Positions 32,693-41,858 are shown, counted from the first letter of the stretch. The stretch is DNA of 42,798 bases from Nitrospirota bacterium (GCA_021789735.1 JAJYJB010000011.1:1-42798); one strand, 5' to 3'. Translations and numbers: made by a program. The notes: a model not told the origin generated them from the letters alone.

Positions 32693-33886
32693 TCAGGCCT
32701 CCGGGCCGCCCGCGGGCCCGGAGCTTTGCGGCGAATCCGGGCTACCGGAGGAATTGCCCTTATGGCCGCGCTTCCTCCACCTCTTTTTCTTTTTCTTCTT
32801 TTGGGCCTGGCCCTCAGGAGAGGGCCCGCTCAGATTGCCGGATGCGGAAGCCACCTGCGGCCGGGATTCCTCCTGTTTTGGCTTCTGGGGTGGCCTGCCA
32901 TGCTGGGGGCGGCCTTGACGGCCCTGCTTTTCCCGGTCTTTTGCCTCTTGGTTCGCTGCTTTGGCCTGGCCCGGCGGATTTTCCTGCGTCTGCGGCTGGC
33001 CGCGCCTGTCCCTGCGGTCGGATTGCCTGTTCCTGCCCTTGCCTTTCCACCCGCTTGATTCCTCTTTTTCGTTCCTACCGCCGGCCCTTCCGCCGGAGCC
33101 TGCTTCATGCCCCTTGAAATTTTCTTTGCCCATGAAAGAGGTTTTTGTTTTTTCAGCCGCCGCAGTCGTATCAGGGACGGCCTCCTCGAGGACCTCTTTT
33201 TCTTCCGCCGTTTCCTCTTCTTCCCTTCCTTCCCTCTGGCCCGCGTTGCTGCCGTATTCGTAGCTCAGGCAGCACATGAGCCTTCCGCACACGCCGGAGA
33301 GCTTTCCCGTGTTCAGGACAAGCTCCTGTTTTTTGGCCATTTTTATGGATATGGGGGCGAAATTCGAAAGAAAAGAGGCGCAGCAGAGCTGCCGGCCGCA
33401 CAGGCCAAGTCCGCCTGTCATTTTGGCTTCGTCCCTTACGCCCACCTGCCTCATCTCTATGCGGGTGCGGAATTTCTGCGCAAGGTCTTTCACCAGTTCC
33501 CGGAAATCTATCCTTTTTTCGGAGATGAAATAAAAGATTATCCTCTTTCTGTCCAGCGTGCACTCCGTGCGTATGAGCTTCATCTGCAGGCCGCGGGCCA
33601 TCACCCTTTCACGGCAGAAATCAAAGGCCTCTTTTTCTATGATGGCGTTCGCCTGGCTTTCCCGGAGGTCCTCTTCGGAGGCCATCCTCAGCACCTTTTT
33701 ATATTCCTTTGCTTCCTTTTGCTCCCCTGTTTCAAGTGGTGCGGACTTGCGCACGACCTTGCCGATGGAAAGCCCGAGTTCCGACTCCACGACAACCATG
33801 TCCCCCGGTTTGAGGGTCATCTCTCCGGTGTCGAAGTCATACAGCTTGCCGCACTGCTTGAACCTTATGCAAACTATCCCGGACAT
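32693..33886 (-). CDS. PSP1-domain protein, RicT (YaaT)-like, with long basic tail
   Basis: The ~397-residue protein has a PSP1/RicT core (1 to ~215). The paired Cys motifs GLCGRQLCC (161-169) and GVCGRLMCC (198-206) in RicT of Bacillus take part in Fe-S binding in the Y-complex that steers RNase Y. After the core there are about 180 residues rich in Gly, Lys, Arg, Gln, Glu and Pro, ending with a run of lysines (KKKKKKRWRKR); this looks disordered and nucleic-acid binding. I start at ATG 33886, where the family begins; an ATG at 33958 inside holB would add 24 unlike residues. Order holB-ricT-metG matches the common bacterial cluster. A role in RNA handling or as a membrane/replication factor is inference. 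Confidence 0.88.
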   Translation of the reverse strand: MSGIVCIRFKQCGKLYDFDTGEMTLKPGDMVVVESELGLSIGKVVRKSAPLETGEQKEAKEYKKVLRMASEEDLRESQANAIIEKEAFDFCRERVMARGLQMKLIRTECTLDRKRIIFYFISEKRIDFRELVKDLAQKFRTRIEMRQVGVRDEAKMTGGLGLCGRQLCCASFLSNFAPISIKMAKKQELVLNTGKLSGVCGRLMCCLSYEYGSNAGQREGREEEETAEEKEVLEEAVPDTTAAAEKTKTSFMGKENFKGHEAGSGGRAGGRNEKEESSGWKGKGRNRQSDRRDRRGQPQTQENPPGQAKAANQEAKDREKQGRQGRPQHGRPPQKPKQEESRPQVASASGNLSGPSPEGQAQKKKKKKRWRKRGHKGNSSGSPDSPQSSGPAGGPEA

Positions 33887-33894
33887 CTTTGGCT

Positions 33895-34914
33895 TTATCT
33901 GGGCCTTTTCTCCAAAAGCGGGAGCAGTCTTTTGAGCATTCCCGCCGTATGGTTCCATAATATGGATTTGTTGGGGTTATACACCAGGCTTTCCCTGATC
34001 TCCGTAACCCCTCGATAACAATCTATTATAACTTCTTCTTCCGCAGTTTTGAAAATGGATTTCAACTCTTCCGGCAACTCGGGGCCAAGCATGAGCAGGT
34101 CTTCGCGGCCCGTTGTCCTTAACACAAGCAGGTCCCTTAAAAAAAGCTCAAGCCCGTCCATGAAGTCCTCTATCTCTTCCTTGTCCGCCCAGGATGGACT
34201 TTTGCTGCTTCCCGGCTTCGAAAAAAGCATCTCATGCAGGGACCTCAGGAAATCCTGCCTTTTTTTAAGGATGTCTGCGTCCTTGCCGTTGCCGATGATC
34301 AGCCCCGGCCTGCCCATGGAAAGGCTGATAAGGGCCTGGAGCGTATTTTTGTTTTTCTTTTTGTCCGGCCCCGTTTTGCCTTCAAGCAGGATGGCCATTT
34401 CCTTGCCGGAGAGGGGTTTGAAGCCGATCGCCTGGCACCTGGACCTTATGGTGTCCGGAAGCCGCTCAGAGGCGGAGCTTACAAGTATTATGACGCTTCC
34501 TGCCGGCGGCTCCTCAAGGCATTTCAAAAACGCGTTTGCCGCCTCTATTTTCATCAGGTGGGCCTCGTCCACTATGGCCACCTTGAAGCTGCCTTCATAT
34601 GCGGAAAGGGAGAGCGCCTCTTCCAGGTTCCTTATTTCATCTATCCTGATGACCCCTTTTTCCGGCCTGACCTCCATGACATCCGGGTGTGTGCCGCCTT
34701 CGATGCGCCTGCACGAAGGGCACCTCCCGCAGGCGTCCCCGTCACCTTCCGCTGCCGTGCAATTCAGCGCCTTGGCGAAATTTACCGCGGCAAGGCGCTT
34801 GCCTATGCCCGAAGGGCCATGGAAAAGATATGCGGAAGCCGCTTTCCGCTTCAAAACGGCGCTTTTCAGTATCTTTACGGCGCTTTCCTGCCCTATGACA
34901 TCCTTTAAAGCCAT
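33895..34914 (-). CDS. holB: DNA polymerase III delta' subunit (HolB)
   Basis: The 339-residue protein is a clamp-loader AAA+ subunit. It has the P-loop HGPSGIGKRLAAVNFAKAL, a zinc knuckle (CGRC, CPSC) in DACGRCPSCRRIEGG, the Walker B-like VDEAHLMK, and the SRC motif region LPDTIRSRCQAIGF. The length is close to the family norm. It begins at ATG 34914 (a TTG lies one codon before it); a -10-like TATTCT ends 6 nt upstream and there is no ribosome site. It is the first gene of the holB-ricT-metG operon; ricT starts 8 nt after its stop. Confidence 0.94.
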   Translation of the reverse strand: MALKDVIGQESAVKILKSAVLKRKAASAYLFHGPSGIGKRLAAVNFAKALNCTAAEGDGDACGRCPSCRRIEGGTHPDVMEVRPEKGVIRIDEIRNLEEALSLSAYEGSFKVAIVDEAHLMKIEAANAFLKCLEEPPAGSVIILVSSASERLPDTIRSRCQAIGFKPLSGKEMAILLEGKTGPDKKKNKNTLQALISLSMGRPGLIIGNGKDADILKKRQDFLRSLHEMLFSKPGSSKSPSWADKEEIEDFMDGLELFLRDLLVLRTTGREDLLMLGPELPEELKSIFKTAEEEVIIDCYRGVTEIRESLVYNPNKSILWNHTAGMLKRLLPLLEKRPR

Positions 34915-34978
34915 CAACCTAGAATACCATTTTTTAACCGTGCCCCATGCGGGGTGCGTTGATGCGCATACGGGGGAT

Positions 34979-35006
34979 TTGACTAATCCGGTCTCTGTGC
35001 TAAGTT
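34979..35006 (+). promoter_or_regulatory. Promoter of the DUF1059 gene
   Basis: TTGACT (34979-34984) and TAAGTT (35001-35006) are 16 nt apart, with TGC making an extended -10. The leader is about 16 nt and holds AGGAGGTGA. Confidence 0.5.
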
Positions 35007-35028
35007 GGAATCAGGAGGTGATAAAAAT

Positions 35029-35232
35029 ATGCCACACCATGCCGCGACCCATACAAAGGAAAAGAAGCACCAGCTCAAGCAGATCGATTGCGGACCGGAA
35101 TGCGGGTTCCTGATAAGGAGCCATGACGAAAAAGAGATAGTGGACATTGCCAGGAAGCACGTAAAGCAGTTCCATGGCATGGACATGTCCGAGCAGGACA
35201 TAAAGAAAGACATCGAGAACGTGGAGGCGTAG
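35029..35232 (+). CDS. DUF1059 family small protein
   Basis: The 67-residue protein matches the DUF1059 pattern: KQIDCGPECGFLIRSHDE, then a helix with KHVKQFHGMDMSEQDI. The two Cys (CGPEC) and the His residues could bind a metal, but no function is known. The ATG at 35029 has a near-perfect AGGAGGTGA ribosome site and a good promoter, so expression should be high. A bidirectional terminator follows 10 nt after the stop. Confidence 0.85.
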   Translation: MPHHAATHTKEKKHQLKQIDCGPECGFLIRSHDEKEIVDIARKHVKQFHGMDMSEQDIKKDIENVEA

Positions 35233-35242
35233 GTCCTCCGGT

Positions 35243-35286
35243 AAAAAAGGGCGGGTAAAAAATTTTTTTTACCCGCCCTTTTTTAT
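35243..35286. terminator. Bidirectional terminator between the DUF1059 gene and amrB
   Basis: AAAAAAGGGCGGGTAAAAAA pairs with TTTTTTTTACCCGCCC, and T-runs lie on both sides. It serves the plus-strand DUF1059 gene and the minus-strand amrB, whose stop lies inside it. Confidence 0.9.
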
Positions 35287-36086
35287 TTTATTATTATCCC
35301 TGCATAGCCTACGACCTGGTCTTTATCGCCTGAGGCGGAGGCGCTGGTGTCATATTTGACCAGCTGCCCGCTTTTGGCCCCCAGCATCCTTGCCGCATAA
35401 AGCATCACGATGGCCGGGACGTATCCGCACATGGATATCCTGTTTTCAGTCACGGTCTCAAAGAGCCCCTCAGGGTCAAGCTCCAGGACCCTGTCTATGG
35501 CAAGCCGGTCTTTTTCCCTTGCGATGGAATCCGGAACATAATGGCTCATGTCCGAACTCACGACCATCAGTACGTCTTCCTTCTGCGCGCTTATGGCCCT
35601 TGCGAGGCCATGGCCCGCTTTTTTCAGGTATTCGATAAGCGCCGGCATCATCGTCACCGGCACTATGGATGCGTCCGGCCTCAGGCGGGCGATAAAAGGG
35701 AGTTGCACCTCCAGGGAATGCTCATATTCATGGGCGGTCTCGTCGGAAGTGAAAAAGGGCGTCTCCTCCAGTATCCTTCCTGCCAGTTCCGTGTCCACCG
35801 GAAGGAGCCCGTTTGGCACTCTCCAGACGCCCTCGGCCATCACGGAGAACTGGGGGCCGATGCCCGTATGGTTCGGGCCAAGCAGTACGATCTTCCGGGG
35901 CATCTCCAGACTTGAATACACGGAGCCGGCCACGCTTCCCGAATACACATAGCCTGCATGGGGGCATAGGGCGGCCAGGGCCTTCTCTTTTTTTTGGGGG
36001 GTGAGGAAGGAATCGAGCTGGGCGGAAAGCGCACCCGGCTCGGAGGGATAAAACTGGCCGGCAACGGCGGCCGCTCTTGTTTTCAT
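35283..36086 (-). CDS. amrB: AmmeMemoRadiSam system protein B (MEMO1-like)
   Basis: The 267-residue protein is the MEMO-like member of the AmmeMemoRadiSam set. Family motifs are CPHAGYVYSGSVAG, LLGPNHTGIG, EHSLEVQLPF and SSDMSHYVPD. The His, Asp and Cys residues form a metal-binding pocket like that of class III ring-opening dioxygenases. Its biochemical job in bacteria is not settled. The partners (AMMECR1-type amrA and radical SAM amrS) are not in the window. The ATG at 36086 has AGGGAG about 7 nt upstream. Confidence 0.94.
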   Translation of the reverse strand: MKTRAAAVAGQFYPSEPGALSAQLDSFLTPQKKEKALAALCPHAGYVYSGSVAGSVYSSLEMPRKIVLLGPNHTGIGPQFSVMAEGVWRVPNGLLPVDTELAGRILEETPFFTSDETAHEYEHSLEVQLPFIARLRPDASIVPVTMMPALIEYLKKAGHGLARAISAQKEDVLMVVSSDMSHYVPDSIAREKDRLAIDRVLELDPEGLFETVTENRISMCGYVPAIVMLYAARMLGAKSGQLVKYDTSASASGDKDQVVGYAGIIIK

Positions 36087-36194
36087 CTGAAAGCTCCCTT
36101 CAGGCCAGCGGATTTAAATGAAATATGCCAAAAAAACAAATGCCTGACTTGCTCAATGCCCGGCCTGGTCGATTTTTTAAATTGATAAATTAAA

Positions 36195-37568
36195 TTAAAA
36201 ATCCCCCTCCGACTGATAGGCATAGTCCTCCGGGCTGAAGTCCATGAACCTTGTGTATTTTGAAAGGAAGGCCAGCTTGACCCCGCCTGTGGGGCCGTTC
36301 CTCTGCTTGGCAATGTCCACGTTCACGACCTCGGTTTCCGGCCTCTCTTCACTCTGGCCCTTTTTGTCCTTGTCGTCCCTGTAGAGAAAAAGGATCACGT
36401 CCGCGTCCTGCTCGATGGCGCCAGACTCCCTAAGGTCCGCCATGTTGGGTTTTCTCCGCTCCCTTTCCACGGCGCGGTTGAGCTGGCTCAAGGCGATCAC
36501 GGGAACGCTTATCTCTTTTGCCAGGGCCTTCAGGGAACGCGATATCTCCGATATCTCCTGGACGCGCTGCTCGTACCTGCCGTTCCCTTTCATGAGCTGC
36601 AGGTAATCCACCAGAATAAGACTCAGGCCGCGCTCTCTCTTAAGTCTCCTTGCCTTTGCCCTCATCTCCAGGGCGGACATGCCCGAGGTTTCATCTATGT
36701 ATATTGGGGCATCCAGGAGTTTCCCGGCTGCGGCGGCCAGTTTGGGGAAATTGTTCTTCACGTATCCCCTGCGCACGGAGCTGGCATCCACCATGGCCTC
36801 GGCGCACAGCATCCTCATTGTGATCTGATTTAGGGACATCTCAAGGCTGAATATGGCGACCGGCTCTTTTTGCTGCACCCCCACGTGCTGGGCAATGTTC
36901 AGGCCAAAGGCCGTCTTTCCGGCCGAGGGACGGCCCCCGACTATCACGAGGTCCCCCGGATGGAAACCGGCGGTGTACTCGTCCAGGTCCTTGAAACCGG
37001 AGGGCACGCCGGTGACCGCCTCCTTTCTCTCGTAAAGCCCCTCTATCACCTTGAAGGCGTCCTTTATGGCATCCTTGAGTGGCGAGAAGTTGGTGCGTAT
37101 CCGCTTGTCTGAGACCTCGAAGACCTTTTTTTCCGCCAGGTCCATCATGTCGTCCGCCTCAAGCTCGCCCTGGTATATCTTTTCGGCCACCTCGGTCGCT
37201 GCCCTGAGGAGAGACCTCTGGAGAGATTTGTCCTTGACTATCTTTACGTAATAGAGGATGTTGGCGGCAGTAGGCGTCTGGTTGGCCAGCGTGGAAAGAT
37301 ATTCCGCTCCCCCCGCCTCCTCGACCCCGCCGTTCTTTTTAAGCTCCTCGGAGACGGTGACTATGTCTATGGACTCGCTCTTTTCGAAGAGCGAGAGCAT
37401 GGATTTGTATATAATGCGGTGGGCGGCCCTGTAAAAGTCTTCCTCCGAAAGCGCGTCAGCCGCTTTGAGGATGGAGTCGCCCTCGATGAGGATCGAGCCC
37501 AGCACGGCCTGCTCGGCCTCTATGCTTTGGGGAGGGAGTTTTTCGATATTTTTTGCTTCAGGTCTCAT
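36195..37568 (-). CDS. dnaB: Replicative DNA helicase DnaB
   Basis: DnaB unwinds DNA at the replication fork. The 457-residue protein has the N-terminal DnaG-interacting helical domain (~10-115) and a RecA-like ATPase domain with Walker A GGRPSAGKTAF, Walker B LILVDYLQLM and the downstream ALSQLNR and SGAIEQDADV motifs. The length is normal and there is no intein. It lies 58 nt after rplI and is probably in one transcript with it; the ribosome site (GGGAGG) is about 17 nt from the ATG, which is far. Confidence 0.97.
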   Translation of the reverse strand: MRPEAKNIEKLPPQSIEAEQAVLGSILIEGDSILKAADALSEEDFYRAAHRIIYKSMLSLFEKSESIDIVTVSEELKKNGGVEEAGGAEYLSTLANQTPTAANILYYVKIVKDKSLQRSLLRAATEVAEKIYQGELEADDMMDLAEKKVFEVSDKRIRTNFSPLKDAIKDAFKVIEGLYERKEAVTGVPSGFKDLDEYTAGFHPGDLVIVGGRPSAGKTAFGLNIAQHVGVQQKEPVAIFSLEMSLNQITMRMLCAEAMVDASSVRRGYVKNNFPKLAAAAGKLLDAPIYIDETSGMSALEMRAKARRLKRERGLSLILVDYLQLMKGNGRYEQRVQEISEISRSLKALAKEISVPVIALSQLNRAVERERRKPNMADLRESGAIEQDADVILFLYRDDKDKKGQSEERPETEVVNVDIAKQRNGPTGGVKLAFLSKYTRFMDFSPEDYAYQSEGDF

Positions 37569-37626
37569 GGAAAATTACTGCGGCCCCCTCCCAAATTACC
37601 AAAGAAAAGTCTTTGAAATTACCCTT

Positions 37627-38076
37627 TTAGTCCTGCTCCGGCTCCACGTTGACCGTGACGAGAGCATTTACGTCCTGGTAGAGCTTTATCTGGATGCTGT
37701 AGGTGCCAAGCCTTTTTATGGGCTCTTCGAGGACGATCCTCTTTCTGTCCACCTCCACACCCTGGGCCTTTATGGCCTCTTCCAGGTCCATTGCCGTAAC
37801 GGAGCCAAAAAGCTTGCCTTCCTCGCCAGCCTTGGCCTTGAAGTTAAGGGTCATAGCGTTCAGGCGCCCGGCTACGGCAAGGGCGTCTTCCCTTATCTTG
37901 ATGGCCTTCATGGCCAGATGTTTTTTTAGCGCCTCCAACTGCTTTACATTCTTTTCGCTTGCCTCGGCGGCAAGATTTTTGGGAAAAAGGAAGTTCCTGG
38001 CATAACCCGTCTTCACGTTGACGGTATCTCCCATTCTCCCAAGGTTTTTGACGTCATCCTTGAGGATCACCTTCAT
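37627..38076 (-). CDS. rplI: 50S ribosomal protein L9
   Basis: The 149-residue protein begins MKVILKDDVKNLGRMGD and has GYARNFLFPKNLA, the L9 N-terminal signature, then the connecting helix and the C-terminal domain. I start at ATG 38076, the family start, with AAAGGAG 11 nt upstream. In many bacteria the order is rpsF-rpsR-rplI-dnaB. Here rplI is the first gene and has its own promoter, so rpsF and rpsR are elsewhere. Confidence 0.97.
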   Translation of the reverse strand: MKVILKDDVKNLGRMGDTVNVKTGYARNFLFPKNLAAEASEKNVKQLEALKKHLAMKAIKIREDALAVAGRLNAMTLNFKAKAGEEGKLFGSVTAMDLEEAIKAQGVEVDRKRIVLEEPIKRLGTYSIQIKLYQDVNALVTVNVEPEQD

Positions 38077-38118
38077 AAGATGAAAATCTCCTTTCAATAA
38101 ACATATTGAGGTGTTTTT

Positions 38119-38147
38119 AGTATATTTGTTCGGCTTTGATTATTCAA
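38119..38147 (-). promoter_or_regulatory. Sigma-70-type promoter of rplI-dnaB
   Basis: On the minus strand TTGAAT (38147-38142) and TATACT (38124-38119) are 17 nt apart. Transcription would start near 38112, giving a leader of about 36 nt. Confidence 0.65.
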
Positions 38148-38224
38148 GAGAGGGGGCAGGCAACCATTATTCAAGGGGCGTGCGGGCAGCGGGCATGCCT
38201 GAAGTTTTTGCATCTTTGGTCTCT

Positions 38225-38252
38225 TAAAGTTTTTCTTTCCGCTTACCGATAA
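38225..38252 (+). promoter_or_regulatory. Sigma-28 (FliA)-type promoter of the chemoreceptor gene
   Basis: TAAAGTTT (38225-38232) and ACCGATAA (38245-38252) match the FliA consensus TAAAGTTT / GCCGATAA. The spacer is 12 nt, where 11 is usual. The downstream gene is a chemoreceptor, the classic target class, so it should be turned on with late flagellar genes. Confidence 0.65.
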
Positions 38253-38323
38253 GTAGTTAATATCTCTTTTTACGAATTTAAAAAAATAAAAAAATTAATA
38301 AAAAACGGGGGAAGTAAAAGTAA

Positions 38324-40261
38324 ATGCTTGATCTGAAGGATTTTTCACTCAAGTGGAAGACGGCCATCCCTATAATCATTTTCGTCGCGCTGGGAGTTCT
38401 TGTAACTATTTTTGTAACCGGATACGAGACGAAGGACATAATTTTACAACAGGAGGAGCACTCCACTCTTCAGGGCTACCGGGTCACGGTTATCGACGCG
38501 CTGGCGGAGATGATGGGGTCGGCCGATTTCAACGCGCAGGAGGCCAGGTTCATTGGAAACATGAAAAACATAATGGACCTCCGGGTGGTGCGCGGCAGCG
38601 GCGTCGCAAGCCAGTACGGGCAAGGCCCCACGGTGCCCGACAAAACGGAGCAGGAAGTCCTGGACAGCGGCAAGCCAAGCGTCCAGGTGAAAGGAAATTA
38701 CCTCAGAGGGGTCTATCCCGTGCTGGCGGGACAGGATTTTGGTGGAAACTGTCTTTCCTGCCATAAGGACAGCGAAGGGGATGTGCTTGGGGCGGTAAGC
38801 ATAAGAATACCGCTTGCCGGGCCTTTCTCCAGGATAAGCGGCCTTCAGCGCCTCTATGCGCTCCTGGGCCTGGCGGGCATCGTCTGTGTGGTATTGATCG
38901 TGCTTCTGGTGGTGAACTCCACCCTTAAGCCTCTCGTCGCGCTGATAAACACTGTAAAGGCCATTACCAATGAGCACTCGGGCATTGCCTTTACTGAAGG
39001 TGGGAGCGATGAGGTCGCCAGGCTGGCCCTGAACGTGGAGCATATCATACAATTTTTTAAAGACATGGTAAGCAATATAATGACCTCCACCAGCAAGCTG
39101 CTACCCGTGATAGACACACTCAGGGAGAAGACCGAAAAGACCGCCGGAGGCGCCAAGACCCAGTCCGAGCAGGCCGTTCATATCGCAACGGCGGCGGAAG
39201 AGATGAACCAGACCATATCCACGATCGCAAAGGACATTGCAGGGGCCGCGGGCGCATCGGCGGAGGCCAAGGAGCTGGCGGTGGGCGGAAGGGAAGTGGC
39301 AAGCGGCGCGGTGGAAACGGTAAACAACGTCTCGGAATCGACGGTGCGGCTGGCCGGGGTGGTGGAGAAGCTGAATCTGAGCGTGGAGGAGATCGGCGGC
39401 ATAGTTACCGTTATAAAGGACATAGCGGACCAGACCAATCTCCTGGCGCTGAACGCCGCGATAGAGGCCGCCAGGGCGGGAGAGCAGGGCAGGGGTTTTG
39501 CCGTTGTGGCCGATGAGGTCCGGAAACTGGCGGAAAAGACCATAAGGGCCACCTCTGAGATATCCGGGAAGATAGGCTCGGTCCAGCAGGAATCGGCAGA
39601 GACGGTAAATTCCATGAAAGGGGCAACCGAGGAGGTTTCCAGGGCCACTCAGTACATAAAGAGCGTCGGCCAGGCGCTTGAGAGCATAGTGAGCGCGGCC
39701 CAGAAGGTGAACGGCCAGATGGCGCACATATCGACCGCCATCGACGAGCAGTCCGCGACGACAACGGAGGTGTCGCGGCATATAGAGGAAACGGCTGCCA
39801 TTTCCCATGATATTGAGGCCGCGTCAGAGGAGGTGCTGGGCGAGGTGCTGGCGCTCTCAAAAATATCGGAAGAGCTGCGCGTGGCGGCCTCAGGCATAAA
39901 GACGAAGGGCGGGGCTGTCGTCATGATAGAGATCGCAAAAAACGACCACAGGAAGTTCGTGGAAAAAATAGCCGCATGCGTTTCCGGGGAGAGCTCCTTG
40001 AGCCCCTCCCAGTTGCCGGACCACCATTCCTGCAGGTTCGGCAAATGGTATTACAAGGAGGGACGCGACCTTTGCAGCGGAATGTCCAGCTACGGGCGCA
40101 TAGAGGACCCGCATGAAAAGATCCACAGGCTGTCAAAAGAAGCGGTGGGATATGCCCAGATGGGCAACAGGGAAAAGGCCGAGCACTTTTTGGCCGAGCT
40201 CAGGAGCACATCCGGGCATATGCTTGACGAACTGGACAACCTGAAAAGCGAGTGCGCCTGA
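38324..40261 (+). CDS. Methyl-accepting chemotaxis protein with heme-c sensor and C-terminal CZB zinc domain
   Basis: The 645-residue protein has a first membrane helix (12-33), a periplasmic sensor (~34-175) with the heme-c site CLSCH (C143, C146, H147), and a second helix (178-198). A HAMP-like stretch (~199-255) and the methyl-accepting signalling domain follow; its tip includes [20 protein letters not shown] (369-388). A chemoreceptor zinc-binding (CZB) domain closes the protein, with H542, CRFGKW (570-575) and H597-x3-H601, the full H/C-H-H layout. The sensor resembles the Tll0287/DUF3365 and DcrA-like heme sensors, so it likely reads redox or a gas, while CZB may read zinc or oxidants. 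The ATG at 38324 has GGGGGAAG upstream and a FliA-type promoter. Confidence 0.95.
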   Translation: MLDLKDFSLKWKTAIPIIIFVALGVLVTIFVTGYETKDIILQQEEHSTLQGYRVTVIDALAEMMGSADFNAQEARFIGNMKNIMDLRVVRGSGVASQYGQGPTVPDKTEQEVLDSGKPSVQVKGNYLRGVYPVLAGQDFGGNCLSCHKDSEGDVLGAVSIRIPLAGPFSRISGLQRLYALLGLAGIVCVVLIVLLVVNSTLKPLVALINTVKAITNEHSGIAFTEGGSDEVARLALNVEHIIQFFKDMVSNIMTSTSKLLPVIDTLREKTEKTAGGAKTQSEQAVHIATAAEEMNQTISTIAKDIAGAAGASAEAKELAVGGREVASGAVETVNNVSESTVRLAGVVEKLNLSVEEIGGIVTVIKDIADQTNLLALNAAIEAARAGEQGRGFAVVADEVRKLAEKTIRATSEISGKIGSVQQESAETVNSMKGATEEVSRATQYIKSVGQALESIVSAAQKVNGQMAHISTAIDEQSATTTEVSRHIEETAAISHDIEAASEEVLGEVLALSKISEELRVAASGIKTKGGAVVMIEIAKNDHRKFVEKIAACVSGESSLSPSQLPDHHSCRFGKWYYKEGRDLCSGMSSYGRIEDPHEKIHRLSKEAVGYAQMGNREKAEHFLAELRSTSGHMLDELDNLKSECA

Positions 40262-40290
40262 AAAAGGGAAAATAAAAAAATCCCCTTTTT
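40261..40290. terminator. Weak bidirectional terminator between the chemoreceptor gene and comM
   Basis: AAAAAGGG (40261-40268) pairs with CCCTTTTT (40283-40290) around a 14-nt A-rich loop. The stem starts at the last base of the chemoreceptor stop codon. The large loop makes it a weak candidate. Confidence 0.35.
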
Positions 40291-40295
40291 GCCCC

Positions 40296-41822
40296 TTACA
40301 GGACCCTGTCCAGGCTCCTGTACTGGATGGCCTCCGAGAGGTGCGCAGGGCCGATGTCCTCCTGCCCGTCCATGTCCGCTATGGTGCGGGACAGCTTGAG
40401 CACCCTCGTATAGGCCCTGGCGGAGAGGGCGAGCTTTTGGATGGCGGTCTCCATCAGGCTCTGCGCGCTCGTGTTCAGGCGGCAGAATTTCTTTATGTGT
40501 CTTGTCTTCATCTGGCCGTTGGCGTAAATGTTTTCCCCCCGAAACCTGTCCAGCTGCCTTTGCCTGGCCGCCATGACGCGCTCCCTTATGGCCGCCGTGC
40601 CCTCGCCAGGGCTGTCCGAGCTGAGATCCTTGTAAGGGACCGCCGGCACCTCTATGTGGATATCGATCCGGTCCAGGAGCGGCCCCGAAACCCTGGCCCG
40701 GTAGCGCATCACCGCGCTCTGGGTGCAAGTGCATTGGTGCCTGTCGTCCCCAAGGTAACCGCATGGGCACGGGTTCATCGCGGACACCAGCATGAAACGG
40801 GCCGGGAAGGTAATGGAGGCCTGCGCCCTGGAAACGGTGACCTCGCCGTTTTCAAGCGGCTGCCTCAGCACCTCAAGCACGCTCCTTTTGAACTCAGGCA
40901 GTTCGTCCAGGAACAATACCCCGTTGTGGGCCAGGCTCGCCTCTCCCGGGTGCGGGAACTGGCCGCCGCCTATCAGGGCCACGTCCGATATCGTGTGATG
41001 GGGGGTGCGGAAGGGGCGCGTGTCAAGCAGGGCCATTCCGTCCTTCAACAGCCCGGCCACGCTGTGGATCCTTGTCGTCTCAAGCGCCTCCTCGAACGTT
41101 ATGGAAGGCAGTATGCCCGGCAGCCTCTTTGAAAGCATGGTTTTCCCTGCGCCGGGAGGCCCTATCATGAGGGCGTTGTGCCCGCCCGAGGCTGCCACCT
41201 CCAGCGCCCTTTTGGCATGCTCCTGCCCCTTTACCTCCGAAAAATCCTCTTCGAAGCGGCCAGGCTGCGCAAGGGAGGGTCCGCCGTCCGGCTTGAACGA
41301 CTTGAGCTCTCCGGTGCCCCTTAGAAACTCAATGACCTCGGGCAGGCTGGAGGCCCCAAGCACCATTGTCCCCGAAACGACCGCCGCCTCCTGGCAGTTC
41401 TCCACGGGCAGGATGAGCTTTGAGCTTGTTTTTCTTGCAAGCATTGCCACCGACAGGGCTCCCTTGACTGGCTTTATCTTGCCGTCAAGGGACAACTCGC
41501 CAAGCACCAGATAGTCCGCAAGCGCGGCCTCCTCAATGAGGCCCTCTGAGGCGGCAAGGCCTATGGCTATGGGCAGGTCGAAAGAGGAACCTTCTTTTTT
41601 CAGGTCCGCCGGGGCCAGGTTTATGGTGACCGGTCTAAGGGGGAAGCTGAAGCCGGTGTTCTTGAGGGCCGCCCTTACCCTGTCCCTGCTTTCCCTGACC
41701 GATATGTCCGGAAGGCCCACTATGTAAAAATGGGGAAGACCGCGGCTGGCGATGTCCACCTCGACATCGATCGGATGCGCTTCTATCCCGTAGAGGCTCG
41801 CGCTCCTGACCCGGGAAAGCAT
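40296..41822 (-). CDS. comM: ComM/YifB-type Mg-chelatase-like AAA+ ATPase
   Basis: The 508-residue protein has the N-terminal Lon-like (ChlI-N) domain (1 to ~165), the AAA+ core with Walker A GPPGAGKTMLSKRLPGI and Walker B GVLFLDELPEF, a Cys-rich insert (CPCGYLGDDRHQCTC), and a C-terminal Mg-chelatase domain. ComM is a hexameric branch-migration helicase that helps integrate DNA during natural transformation; the family is widespread in species without known competence. The ATG at 41822 has no ribosome site and lies 9 nt after a TATAAT, so the mRNA should be leaderless. It stands alone between the chemoreceptor gene and mscL. Confidence 0.95.
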   Translation of the reverse strand: MLSRVRSASLYGIEAHPIDVEVDIASRGLPHFYIVGLPDISVRESRDRVRAALKNTGFSFPLRPVTINLAPADLKKEGSSFDLPIAIGLAASEGLIEEAALADYLVLGELSLDGKIKPVKGALSVAMLARKTSSKLILPVENCQEAAVVSGTMVLGASSLPEVIEFLRGTGELKSFKPDGGPSLAQPGRFEEDFSEVKGQEHAKRALEVAASGGHNALMIGPPGAGKTMLSKRLPGILPSITFEEALETTRIHSVAGLLKDGMALLDTRPFRTPHHTISDVALIGGGQFPHPGEASLAHNGVLFLDELPEFKRSVLEVLRQPLENGEVTVSRAQASITFPARFMLVSAMNPCPCGYLGDDRHQCTCTQSAVMRYRARVSGPLLDRIDIHIEVPAVPYKDLSSDSPGEGTAAIRERVMAARQRQLDRFRGENIYANGQMKTRHIKKFCRLNTSAQSLMETAIQKLALSARAYTRVLKLSRTIADMDGQEDIGPAHLSEAIQYRSLDRVL

Positions 41823-41831
41823 GTTAAATAG

Positions 41832-41858
41832 ATTATATTTTCTTTCCCTCTAATTCAA
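41832..41858 (-). promoter_or_regulatory. Promoter of comM (leaderless type)
   Basis: On the minus strand TTGAAT (41858-41853) and TATAAT (41837-41832) are 15 nt apart, slightly short. The -10 ends 9 nt before the ATG at 41822, the same geometry as at the RNase E/G gene. Confidence 0.5.
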
